DNA of 64,000 nt, taken from positions 186,001 through 250,000 of the forward strand of contig NZ_POVU01000003.1 of NCBI RefSeq assembly GCF_003261585.1. The letters run 5' to 3'. The notes under the pieces were generated by a model. The model was not told the origin of the DNA. It searched no databases and was given only the letters and a program-made list of their open reading frames with translations. Below are positions 28,363 through 38,658 of the stretch, piece by piece. Made by a program: the position numbers and the translations under genes. The first letter of the stretch is position 1; each line of letters opens with the position of its first letter. This DNA is from Acinetobacter sp. MB5. Its GTDB lineage: Bacteria > Pseudomonadota > Gammaproteobacteria > Pseudomonadales > Moraxellaceae.

Positions 28363-29049
28363 TTATTTTTGGTAATCCCGCACTCCAAACAGTGCCGTAC
28401 CGATGCGTACCATGGTCGAGCCTGCCGCAATGGCAGCCTGCAAATCTCCCGACATACCCATGCTTAAGGTATCCCAATCTTCAGGATGTGTATGTTGTAC
28501 TTTAACTTTTTCAAACAAGGCTTGGGCATCGCTAAAGGCTTGCTGATTATTCGGTGCAGGAATCACCATCAAGCCACGCAAGCGTAAGTTTGGAAGCTGA
28601 CTGATCTGTTCGACTAAACTTGCGACTTCTTCAGGCGCACAACCATCTTTACTGTCCTGCCCATCAATATTGACCTGTAAGCAGATATTGAGTGGCTGAG
28701 ACGTTTCTGCTCGCTGACTCGACAAGCGCTCGGCAATAATCAAGCGATCAACCCCGTGTACCCAGTCAAATTTTTCAGCCAAATGTTTGGTTTTATTGCG
28801 CTGCACATGTCCAATAAAATGCCACTCGATTGCTAGGTCTTGTAATGCCTCAATTTTATCGAGGGCTTCTTGTAAATAGTTTTCCCCAAATGCGCGTTGC
28901 CCCGTTGCATACATGGCACGCAACGCTTCACTCGGATGAGTTTTAGACACCGCAAGTAATTGAACGTGATCAGCAGAACGACCAGATTGTGTACATGCAT
29001 GCTGGATCTGTTGCAATACAGCATCACGTGATTCTTGGTAATGATTCAT
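28363..29049 (-). CDS. yggS: YggS/PLPBP-family pyridoxal phosphate homeostasis protein
   Basis: A 228-residue alanine-racemase-fold PLP carrier. VQLLAVSKTHPSEALRAMYA contains the PLP lysine at about residue 38, FGENYLQEALDKI follows, WHFIGHVQRNKTKHL is the family signature, and LSMGMSGDLQAAIAAGSTMV binds the phosphate. It regulates free PLP and amino-acid balance; no enzyme activity is established. The ATG at 29049 is chosen over an upstream TTG because it gives the standard N-terminus. It is divergent from pilT, which is the common place for this gene in gamma-proteobacteria. Confidence 0.92.
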   Translation of the reverse strand: MNHYQESRDAVLQQIQHACTQSGRSADHVQLLAVSKTHPSEALRAMYATGQRAFGENYLQEALDKIEALQDLAIEWHFIGHVQRNKTKHLAEKFDWVHGVDRLIIAERLSSQRAETSQPLNICLQVNIDGQDSKDGCAPEEVASLVEQISQLPNLRLRGLMVIPAPNNQQAFSDAQALFEKVKVQHTHPEDWDTLSMGMSGDLQAAIAAGSTMVRIGTALFGVRDYQK

Positions 29050-29158
29050 AAACAGGCATCTCTTCAAGATTTTTTCATGATTTGCAGTGGAAAGTGTTGG
29101 TTAGATGTTTTGAAAATCGTTATTATTTTACAAAAATAACGAACACTTTGGGGCAAGA

Positions 29159-30196
29159 ATGGATATTACAGAATTACTGGCTTTTTCTGCAAAAAATGGG
29201 GCATCGGATTTACACCTTTCTGCAGGCTTACCGCCGATGATTCGTATTGATGGTGAAGTGCGACGTATTAATTTACCTGCACTCGAACATAAAGATGTCC
29301 ATCGTCTCATTTACGACATCATGAATGATAAACAACGCCATGACTATGAAGAATTACTGGAAACTGACTTTTCTTTTGAAGTTCCTGGAGTTGCACGTTT
29401 CCGTGTAAACGCATTTAACCAAAACCGTGGTGCAGGTGCCGTATTTCGTACCATTCCATCTAAAATTTTAACCATGGAAGATTTAGGTCTAGGCAACACC
29501 TTTAAAGAAATTTGTGATTTCCCTCGTGGTATCGTTCTGGTGACAGGCCCAACAGGTTCGGGTAAATCAACAACGCTCGCAGCCATGCTCGATTACATTA
29601 ATGACAACCGCTATGACCACATTTTAACGGTTGAAGATCCAATCGAATTTGTGCACCAATCTAAAAAATGTCTGATCAACCAGCGTGAAGTGCACCGTGA
29701 CACACATGGCTTTAATGAAGCATTGCGTTCGGCACTGCGTGAAGACCCTGACATTATTCTGGTGGGTGAGATGCGTGACTTGGAAACCATTCGTCTGGCA
29801 CTGACTGCGGCAGAAACAGGTCACTTGGTCTTTGGAACGCTACATACCACCTCAGCCGCAAAAACCATTGACCGTGTGATTGACGTATTCCCTGCTGAAG
29901 AAAAAGACATGGTTCGTGCAATGTTGTCTGAATCTTTACAAGCCGTGATTTCGCAAACCCTACTGAAAAAGACAGGCGGTGGTCGTGTGGCAGCCCATGA
30001 AATCATGCTGGGTGTACCAGCGATTCGTAACCTGATTCGTGAAAACAAAGTCGCGCAAATGTACTCGGCAATTCAAACAGGTGCCAATCAGGGCATGACC
30101 ACGCTGGATCAAAGCTTAAAAACACTTGTCGCAAAAGGTGTGATTACCAAAGAAGTCGCACGTTCGGCTGCAAAACAACCAGACACCTTTATGTAA
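29159..30196 (+). CDS. pilT: Type IV pilus retraction ATPase PilT
   Basis: A 345-residue secretion-type hexameric ATPase. It starts MDITELLAFSAKNGASDLHLS. The Walker A box GPTGSGKST is near residue 130, the Asp box and His box follow (EDPIEFVHQ; GTLHTTSA), and GEMRDLETI is the Walker B region. It powers pilus retraction for twitching motility and DNA uptake. pilU starts 21 bp after it, the normal pairing. Confidence 0.96.
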   Translation: MDITELLAFSAKNGASDLHLSAGLPPMIRIDGEVRRINLPALEHKDVHRLIYDIMNDKQRHDYEELLETDFSFEVPGVARFRVNAFNQNRGAGAVFRTIPSKILTMEDLGLGNTFKEICDFPRGIVLVTGPTGSGKSTTLAAMLDYINDNRYDHILTVEDPIEFVHQSKKCLINQREVHRDTHGFNEALRSALREDPDIILVGEMRDLETIRLALTAAETGHLVFGTLHTTSAAKTIDRVIDVFPAEEKDMVRAMLSESLQAVISQTLLKKTGGGRVAAHEIMLGVPAIRNLIRENKVAQMYSAIQTGANQGMTTLDQSLKTLVAKGVITKEVARSAAKQPDTFM

Positions 30197-30217
30197 TTTG
30201 GGGAAGGATGATCGACT

Positions 30218-31342
30218 ATGGCAATGGATTTTAATGATTTGCTCAATATGATGAGCGAAAAAAAAGCCTCGGATTTATTTATTACTGCGGATGTTGAACC
30301 ATCCATGAAGATTAATGGGCAGCTCACGCCCATTTCATCAACCAAACTGACTGGTGAAATTGTCGATCAGCTGATTCATTCTGTAATGAATGACAAACAA
30401 CGTCAGGAATTTCGTGAAACCCGTGAATGTAACTTTGCCATCACCAACCGTGAACAAACCCGACGCTACCGTGTTAGTGCGTTTTATCAGCGCGACTTAC
30501 CAGGTATGGTCTTGCGCCGCATTGAGCACAAAATTCCAAGTGTTGATGAATTAAAGTTACCTCCTGTTCTTAAAGAATTGGTGATGACCAAACGTGGCAT
30601 CATTATCTTTGTAGGTGCAACAGGTACAGGTAAATCGACCTCGTTAGCTGCATTACTGGGTTATCGCAATCAGAACTCTAAAGGTCATATCATTACCATT
30701 GAAGATCCGATTGAGTTTATTCACCAGCATGCGGGTTGTATTATGACCCAACGTGAAGTCGGGATTGATACGAACTCATTTGAAGTTGCGTTGAAAAACA
30801 CCTTGCGACAAGCGCCTGATGTGATCCTGATCGGTGAGATCCGTACTAAAGAGGTTATGGACTATGCGGTTGCCTTTGCAGAAACAGGTCACTTGGTACT
30901 CGCAACCCTGCATGCCAACAACGCCAACCAAGCACTTGAGCGGATTATTCACTTCTTTGAGACCGAACGCCACGAACAGATTTATCTAGATTTATCCATG
31001 AACCTTCGTGCGGTTGTTGCACAGCAGTTGGTACCAACGGTGGATGGAAAATCTCGTCGTGCAGCTATTGAAGTCATGATCAACAGCCCATTGATGTCCG
31101 ATTATATTCGTAAAGGTGAAACTCACGAATTAAAAGCACTGATGACCCGTTCACGTGAACTCGGCATGCAAACCTTTGACCAAGCCTTGTTTGATCTCTA
31201 TAAAGCAGGTGAAATTAGCTATAAAGATGCGCTTCGCCATGCTGACTCACCAAACGATCTTCGCCTACAGATTAAACTTGCTGGCGGTGGTGCAGAGCAG
31301 CTCCTCAGCTCAAGTAGTAAAATTACCTTCGACGGTCAGTAA
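30218..31342 (+). CDS. pilU: PilT-like ATPase PilU
   Basis: A 374-residue PilT paralogue. It has MDFNDLLNMMSEKKASDLFI at the N-terminus, the Walker A variant GATGTGKST near residue 133, EDPIEFIHQ, GEIRTKEVM and ATLHANNANQAL, which are the Asp, Walker B and His boxes of PilU. It works with PilT in retraction under load. The C-terminus is longer than that of PilT, as expected. Confidence 0.95.
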   Translation: MAMDFNDLLNMMSEKKASDLFITADVEPSMKINGQLTPISSTKLTGEIVDQLIHSVMNDKQRQEFRETRECNFAITNREQTRRYRVSAFYQRDLPGMVLRRIEHKIPSVDELKLPPVLKELVMTKRGIIIFVGATGTGKSTSLAALLGYRNQNSKGHIITIEDPIEFIHQHAGCIMTQREVGIDTNSFEVALKNTLRQAPDVILIGEIRTKEVMDYAVAFAETGHLVLATLHANNANQALERIIHFFETERHEQIYLDLSMNLRAVVAQQLVPTVDGKSRRAAIEVMINSPLMSDYIRKGETHELKALMTRSRELGMQTFDQALFDLYKAGEISYKDALRHADSPNDLRLQIKLAGGGAEQLLSSSSKITFDGQ

Positions 31343-31351
31343 GCCATCAAT

Positions 31352-31386
31352 AAAAAAGGCATTTCTTCAAGAAATGCCTTTTTTAT
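31352..31386. terminator. Bidirectional terminator
   Basis: AAAAAAGGCATTTCTT pairs with AAGAAATGCCTTTTTT, with A- and T-runs on both sides, between the converging pilU and fur genes. Confidence 0.9.
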
Positions 31387-31406
31387 TTGTTATATTTATG
31401 TAGGGA

Positions 31407-31844
31407 TTATTTCTTGCGTAATGCATCTTGGCATTCTTGCGCATCGCAATAACCATACAAATTCAACGAGTGGCCAGTTAGCGTAAAACCATACTGTTTA
31501 GCAACTTCATGTTGCTCATGTTCAATAACATCATTTGTAAATTCAACAACTTTGTTACAGTTTTGGCATACAATATGATCGTGATGATCTTCTTGCATAA
31601 TTTCAAAAACAGAATGGTTATTTTCAAAATGATGACGCTGAATAATGCCAGCAGCTTCAAATTGTGTTAATACGCGATACACAGTTGCCAGACCGACATC
31701 TTCACCTTGATCAAGTAATGTTTTATAAATGTCTTCAGCGCTCAAATGATGTTGTTTTGAGTTTTCAAGTAATTCCAATATCTTAATTCTTGGAAGGGTT
31801 ACCTTAAGTCCTGCTTTACGTAAATCTTGATTCGAAATGGGCAT
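31407..31844 (-). CDS. fur: Ferric uptake regulator Fur
   Basis: A 145-residue Fur protein starting MPISNQDLRKAGLKVTLPR at the ATG 31844, which gives the standard length; six more codons are open upstream. The winged helix covers residues 15-75. The metal-binding stretch HHDHIVCQNC is near residues 87-97 and a second cysteine pair is at CDAQEC near the end. Iron-loaded Fur represses iron-acquisition genes. It is divergent from bamE, a conserved gamma-proteobacterial neighbour pair. Confidence 0.96.
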   Translation of the reverse strand: MPISNQDLRKAGLKVTLPRIKILELLENSKQHHLSAEDIYKTLLDQGEDVGLATVYRVLTQFEAAGIIQRHHFENNHSVFEIMQEDHHDHIVCQNCNKVVEFTNDVIEHEQHEVAKQYGFTLTGHSLNLYGYCDAQECQDALRKK

Positions 31845-31954
31845 GAAAAAGTCTCTCAACAATTTTTAAGTTGGAATATGCAACAGAGTTTAGATGCAGT
31901 ATGATCTATCACTAGATTAAATGCATCATAATTGATTTGGATAGTGTAGCAAAA

Positions 31955-32344
31955 ATGCAAAAAATTATGTTGACGACCTTACTCGTCAGTTCATTGCTTG
32001 CCGGCTGTGTCTATAAAATAGATATTCCACAAGGGACACCTTTAACAAAAGCCCAAGCTTCTCAGGTACAAGTTGGAATGACTTACCAACAAGTTCGTTT
32101 CTTGCTCGGTAGCCCAACAATTACTGATCCACTACATCCACAGCGTTGGGATTATGTTTACAACTATATCCCTGGAACCTATGCGAAAAAAGCCAAGATT
32201 CCTGCGGCACATGGTCAACATCTCAGCATCTATTTTGACTCACAAGGTGTTGTCACCAAAATTGATGGGCTAGACACATTGCCAAATGCACAGCCTGGAT
32301 TGCCACCATCTAAAGATGCAATCCTTTCTGCGCCGCCATTATAA
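31955..32344 (+). CDS. bamE: Outer membrane assembly lipoprotein BamE (SmpA/OmlA)
   Basis: A 129-residue lipoprotein with signal peptide and lipobox (LLVSSLLAGC, Cys near residue 17). The mature part carries the SmpA/OmlA fold signature: LTKAQASQVQVGMTYQQVRF, then LLGSPTITDP and WDYVYNY. It is an accessory lipoprotein of the BAM complex that inserts beta-barrel proteins. The ATG at 31955 is preferred over a TTG six codons upstream. It is divergent from fur. Confidence 0.93.
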   Translation: MQKIMLTTLLVSSLLAGCVYKIDIPQGTPLTKAQASQVQVGMTYQQVRFLLGSPTITDPLHPQRWDYVYNYIPGTYAKKAKIPAAHGQHLSIYFDSQGVVTKIDGLDTLPNAQPGLPPSKDAILSAPPL

Positions 32345-32363
32345 TGAATGTATTCATTTGGTC

Positions 32364-32402
32364 AAAGAAAACCCCAATCATTTGATTGGGGTTTTCTTTT
32401 AT
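32364..32402. terminator. Bidirectional terminator
   Basis: AAAGAAAACCCCAATCA pairs perfectly over 17 bp with TGATTGGGGTTTTCTTT around a TT loop, between the converging bamE and rnfH genes. Confidence 0.93.
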
Positions 32403-32719
32403 TAAGAAGATCGTTTAAACCGATTTCCTTTATTTCCATAGCGTCCAACAGGATGATTTGCAGCCCGATTGCGACGAATATCTTTCGGATTAATCGTCAG
32501 CGGCCGATAGATTTCAACACGATCTCCAGCATGTAAGATATGCTCAAGAGTAACCTTTACCCCAAAAATTCCCATCTGGAATAATGCTGGCAATTCAGTT
32601 TGTGTTGCAAGATGACTACGTTGAATCGCATCAGCAACCGTCATGCCCTGCTGAAACTCAACAGCCAAATAATACTGCTGCTGTGGTGTCGCATAAGCCA
32701 CCCAAACCTGTTGTGGCAT
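32402..32719 (-). CDS. rnfH: RnfH-family protein (UPF0125)
   Basis: A 105-residue ubiquitin-like-fold protein of the RnfH family. QVWVAYATPQQQYYLAVEFQ opens it; GIFGVKVTLEHILHAGDRVE and IYRPLTINPKDIRRNRA are the family's C-terminal hallmarks. In E. coli it is the RatB antitoxin-like neighbour of ratA and bamE; its biochemical role is unclear. The start at 32719 shares one base with the stop of the upstream membrane-protein gene (TAATG), so translation is probably coupled. Longer frames from upstream are not credible. Confidence 0.88.
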   Translation of the reverse strand: MPQQVWVAYATPQQQYYLAVEFQQGMTVADAIQRSHLATQTELPALFQMGIFGVKVTLEHILHAGDRVEIYRPLTINPKDIRRNRAANHPVGRYGNKGNRFKRSS

Positions 32720-33801
32720 TATACCGCCCCTAACACAATCGAAATGATCGCCAATACAATGGCAAGTGGAGCCACAATACGCACAGCAATACGCCACAAG
32801 TTATAGGTCATCTCTTGGCTAAAATTCAAAGCCTTACGCAAATGGCTGATTTTCATGATCCAGCCAACAAAAATGGCGTAAATCAGACAGATCAATAAAC
32901 CCCAAAGCATGAGAACGGTATTAAGTACAGGAACAATGGCAAGGCAAGCCCAAGTCAGAATGGCAACCAAAATAATTGCCCATTGCACAAGCACCGCAAT
33001 TTGGCGCTGCTGCAATTGTTCACGTGCCAGTTGCACAAAACCTGCTGCGGCAACCACACTTCCAACCAAGATAGTAATCGCTGGAATTTGAGCCTGTACC
33101 GCAAAAAAACCAAATAAGACGACAGCGACTAATTGTGCGATCCACACAGGTAAAGCACTTGCTGTCGCCTGCTCTGAATTTTTGATCTCTAAAGCGCTGG
33201 TTTGCGCATAAACACCCAAGCCCAGGCCTGATGCAACCAGTGCCAATACAACAGCATATCCCCATTCAGAAAACTGTAGTGCTGTCACATGCCATGCGCT
33301 AAGATTCAGCGGGAACATATGGCTTAAAACCAGTGAAATCAGCACCATTACTGCACCAGCACCCATCAGAATCAGGCGTGGTAAAAAAGATGCAGCGACA
33401 GCAATGACTGCCAAGACCGCAAATAGAATATTTTCTGGAACTGGCAAAGCCGTATAGTGTACGACACTGTGACCTGCATTCGCAATCAGTGCACCTGCCA
33501 GAAATGGCATAAACACCACAGCCAACCAACCTGCAATCCGCCAACGCGCTGAGGCATCTGCTTCACGCGTTAAACTCATCAGTGCTTGCAAGGCTGTCGT
33601 TTTGGCACGCTTCACCAAAGCAACTTCCAGATAAGCAAATGGCAAGGCCAAAACGACCATCAGCACCAGCCATAATGCCCAAAAATCGAGCTGGCGATCG
33701 AATTGAATCCCCACCACTGGCGCAAGCGTGGTAATCAACAAAAATGATAAACAAAACGCCATCAGTGGCGATAACCATCGTGACATAGGTCTGTCCTGCA
33801 T
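32719..33801 (-). CDS. Multi-pass membrane protein, faintly NSS-like
   Basis: A 360-residue very hydrophobic protein with about ten predicted membrane segments. I do not recognise a named family with certainty. The N-terminal third (ALPFAYLEVALVKRAKTTAL, then RWRIAGWLAV) resembles the TM2-TM3 region of neurotransmitter:sodium symporters, where LPLLYLELALG is followed by a loop and GW; the rest does not clearly follow. The canonical first-helix unwound glycine motif is not visible. It is translationally coupled to rnfH. Function unknown. Confidence 0.7.
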   Translation of the reverse strand: MQDRPMSRWLSPLMAFCLSFLLITTLAPVVGIQFDRQLDFWALWLVLMVVLALPFAYLEVALVKRAKTTALQALMSLTREADASARWRIAGWLAVVFMPFLAGALIANAGHSVVHYTALPVPENILFAVLAVIAVAASFLPRLILMGAGAVMVLISLVLSHMFPLNLSAWHVTALQFSEWGYAVVLALVASGLGLGVYAQTSALEIKNSEQATASALPVWIAQLVAVVLFGFFAVQAQIPAITILVGSVVAAAGFVQLAREQLQQRQIAVLVQWAIILVAILTWACLAIVPVLNTVLMLWGLLICLIYAIFVGWIMKISHLRKALNFSQEMTYNLWRIAVRIVAPLAIVLAIISIVLGAV

Positions 33802-33951
33802 CCGAAGTTAAAAAATAATGAGCTATTTTGCCTTTGTCATGGCCGAAAATCAAAGCCTGTAGAAAAAAGAAATCATTGCCGAAGCAATGATTTGTGGCGC
33901 AAGTTTCAGGCTGTAGTTTTTATTATCGTTATAGTTTGTTGTTATTGTTGA

Positions 33952-34407
33952 TTATGAAAAGAATCGGGCAAACCAGTTCTTGCCTTTTTTCTTTTCATGT
34001 TCACGAATAATGCCTTTCATGTTTTCTTTGACAGCGCCGACATAGTCCGCATCATCATGCTGAATATGGTTAATCAGCCATTTTGTCAAAATTTGATGAA
34101 GCTCATCCTCAATCGCCTGTCCCATCATGAAACGATCGCGATAAGTTTCAATTTTTTTAATAAATAAATCGTGTACACGCTTATGGGGTACGCGATATTT
34201 ATAATCTGCTTCGTCTTGCAAGCTTTCTTCAAAAGTGAAGTGTGACTGGGTATAGTCAATAATATTGTCCAGTACTTCTTTAATTTGATTACGATCGTGT
34301 GACGCACGTACATCTTCAATTTGATTAATATAATCGAGAATACGTTTATGCTGATCATCAATTACTTCGATACCAGTATTGTATTCAGAGCGCCAATTCA
34401 TTTTCAT
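33952..34407 (-). CDS. Bacteriohemerythrin
   Basis: A 151-residue hemerythrin-domain protein with the complete di-iron ligand set in order: His in DDQHKRILDYIN, His and Glu in HFTFEE, the HKRVHDLF pair and HIQHDD at residues about 118-123. It binds oxygen reversibly at a non-heme di-iron site; in other bacteria such proteins deliver or sense oxygen or store iron. The C-terminal tail is lysine-rich (EHEKKKGKNWFARFFS), somewhat unusual and possibly membrane- or partner-binding. It is a single gene. Confidence 0.92.
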   Translation of the reverse strand: MKMNWRSEYNTGIEVIDDQHKRILDYINQIEDVRASHDRNQIKEVLDNIIDYTQSHFTFEESLQDEADYKYRVPHKRVHDLFIKKIETYRDRFMMGQAIEDELHQILTKWLINHIQHDDADYVGAVKENMKGIIREHEKKKGKNWFARFFS

Positions 34408-34633
34408 AGTGGGGGCTGCCTAATGCATCTATGTTTCATTTTCACGGCATAATAAACAAAAAATGATCAACAAAAAACCAACCAAAACCCTCAGAATTAC
34501 AACACTTTTCACTAATTATTTGATTCAAATCATAAAACAAAATATACCCAAGTAAAAGAATCAAGTATTTTTTAATCAATTACTTACTAGATACATTGTA
34601 TTTTCTTAAATTAAATTATTGGCACATAATTTT

Positions 34634-35482
34634 CTAATACAAATCTGCTTTAGTGACACGACGTAAAGAGGGATCTTGAGCCTCTCGATTTAAGCGCTCT
34701 ACAGAAGTAATGGCATGTGCCACTGGACGCCCGTGCTGGAACAAAATCATTTCCCCTGCCTGAAAAGCTGTCCACTGTTCATTTTGTGTCAAAGGCTCAG
34801 TAGTAATGACCGCAACACGATCATCAGGTGTAGTGACTTCACTAAAATCAACTTCAACATCCAGATCAATCAGATGCGCATGCTGAAACGGATATTCACG
34901 TACAATCCAATGAAGCTTGGTTGTCGCATAACTCCACAAGGCTTGACCATTGGATAAGCAAAAGTTAAATGTGCCATGCTCAGCAATTTGTGGCGCAATT
35001 TCTTGTAAAACCTGAAAAATATCTTGAATCGAAGGTTCTTGATAACCAAAACGTTCAACCAATTGATCGAGCAAGAAACAAAAGGCATATTCACTGTCGG
35101 TATTCCCCACAGGCGTAAAATGCCCACTGAGTACAGGCTGGAAACCATGTAAATCGCCATTATGGGCAAAAATCCAGTGACGCCCCCACAATTCCCGTAA
35201 AAATGGATGTGAGTTTTCAAGGGTAATTTTGCCTTGTGTGGCTTTGCGAATATGCGCAATCACATTGCGGGATTTAATCGGATAGTTGCGGATCAAGTCA
35301 GCTATCGGGGATTCAACCGCTGACTGATTATCGACAAATAAGCGGCAGGCTTTGTCTTCAAAAAAAGCAATGCCAAAACCATCGCAGTGATCAGAGGTAA
35401 TTCCCGCGCGTTGTGAAAACCCTCGGAACGAGAAGGTAATATCGGTCGGTGTCGCACAATTCATTCCGAGTAGCTGGCACAT
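34634..35482 (-). CDS. Class II glutamine amidotransferase (YafJ-like)
   Basis: A 282-residue Ntn-hydrolase starting MCQLLGMNCATPTD. Cys2 becomes the N-terminal nucleophile after Met removal. FSFRGFSQRAG, CDGFGIAFFED, AHIRKATQG and the WIFAHNGDLHGF stretch are the substrate-pocket motifs of the YafJ/DUF3700-type amidotransferases, and GNTDSEYAFCFLLDQL follows. It releases ammonia from glutamine or a related amide; the acceptor is unknown. It is a single gene downstream of argB with a terminator between. Confidence 0.88.
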   Translation of the reverse strand: MCQLLGMNCATPTDITFSFRGFSQRAGITSDHCDGFGIAFFEDKACRLFVDNQSAVESPIADLIRNYPIKSRNVIAHIRKATQGKITLENSHPFLRELWGRHWIFAHNGDLHGFQPVLSGHFTPVGNTDSEYAFCFLLDQLVERFGYQEPSIQDIFQVLQEIAPQIAEHGTFNFCLSNGQALWSYATTKLHWIVREYPFQHAHLIDLDVEVDFSEVTTPDDRVAVITTEPLTQNEQWTAFQAGEMILFQHGRPVAHAITSVERLNREAQDPSLRRVTKADLY

Positions 35483-35635
35483 GCTGAAATCTTCTTACAA
35501 TCAAATACATCTCTAAAGAATGTAACGGATGCCAATCAGATCTGCAAATGCGTTTTTTCGCAGTCTTTATGAAAAATAATGCTAAAAGAAATACAACAAC
35601 CACATTTATCGAATAATAATTTTTTGAGTCAAAAA

Positions 35636-35655
35636 AAACCGCATTACTGCGGTTT
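35636..35655. terminator. Terminator downstream of argB
   Basis: AAACCGCA and TGCGGTTT form an 8-bp stem around TTAC, preceded on the plus strand by a long A-run that becomes the T-run on the minus strand. Confidence 0.85.
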
Positions 35656-35662
35656 CTTGAAT

Positions 35663-38015
<2,353 letters not shown>

Positions 38016-38130
38016 AAAATACTTTTTTCAGATCAATCATGAATAAATTGTGGGTGACAACGCTAGGCTTTGTAAATATGGCACTCAGGCTATTTTGTAA
38101 TAAATAGCCCAGTTTTAGACTAAAAAATCA

Positions 38131-38158
38131 AAAAAACTCCAACAATGTGGAGTTTTTT
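38131..38158. terminator. Terminator downstream of dut
   Basis: AAAAAACTCCA and TGGAGTTTTTT form a stem with a 6-base loop, 23 bp after the dut stop on the minus strand. Confidence 0.85.
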
Positions 38159-38181
38159 TAGTCACCATAAATCAGTCGATT

Positions 38182-38634
38182 TTAGTGTTGACCAGTATGA
38201 CCAAAGCCACCTGCACCACGTTCGGTTGCAGTAAACTCATCGACCTGTTCAAATTCTGCCTGAATCACAGGCACTAATACGTACTGTGCCAAACGCTCGC
38301 CTGGTTCAAGGCTAAAAGTTTGCTGTCCACGGTTCCAGACTGAAATCATCAACTCACCTTGATAATCCGAGTCAATTAAACCGACCAAGTTCCCCAAAAC
38401 AATGCCGTGCTTATGACCTAAACCTGAACGCGGCAAAATCAGACCTGCAAAGTTAGTATCTTCGATATAAATCGCCAAACCTGTTTTTACCAATACGGTT
38501 TGACCTGGTTCAATCTGGATGGCTTCATCTAGACACGCACGTAAATCAAGACCTGCTGAACCCGCTGTCGCATAGCTTGGCATTGCCCACTGTTGACCTA
38601 AACGTTTGTCTAAAACTTTAACCTGAACTTTCAT
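38182..38634 (-). CDS. dut: dUTP diphosphatase
   Basis: A 150-residue trimeric dUTPase with its five motifs in order: [41 protein letters not shown] and the C-terminal [10 protein letters not shown] arm. It converts dUTP to dUMP and keeps uracil out of DNA. It follows rep on the same strand by about 24 bp and is probably co-transcribed. Confidence 0.96.
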   Translation of the reverse strand: MKVQVKVLDKRLGQQWAMPSYATAGSAGLDLRACLDEAIQIEPGQTVLVKTGLAIYIEDTNFAGLILPRSGLGHKHGIVLGNLVGLIDSDYQGELMISVWNRGQQTFSLEPGERLAQYVLVPVIQAEFEQVDEFTATERGAGGFGHTGQH

Positions 38635-38658
38635 ACACTTTCCTAAACAATTAAAACA

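Noticed and set aside
26954..28477. Longer version of the MFS transporter starting inside yggS
   Set aside because: The first 43 residues are not transporter-like and overlap the yggS frame; a TTG with a strong ribosome binding site at 28348 fits better.
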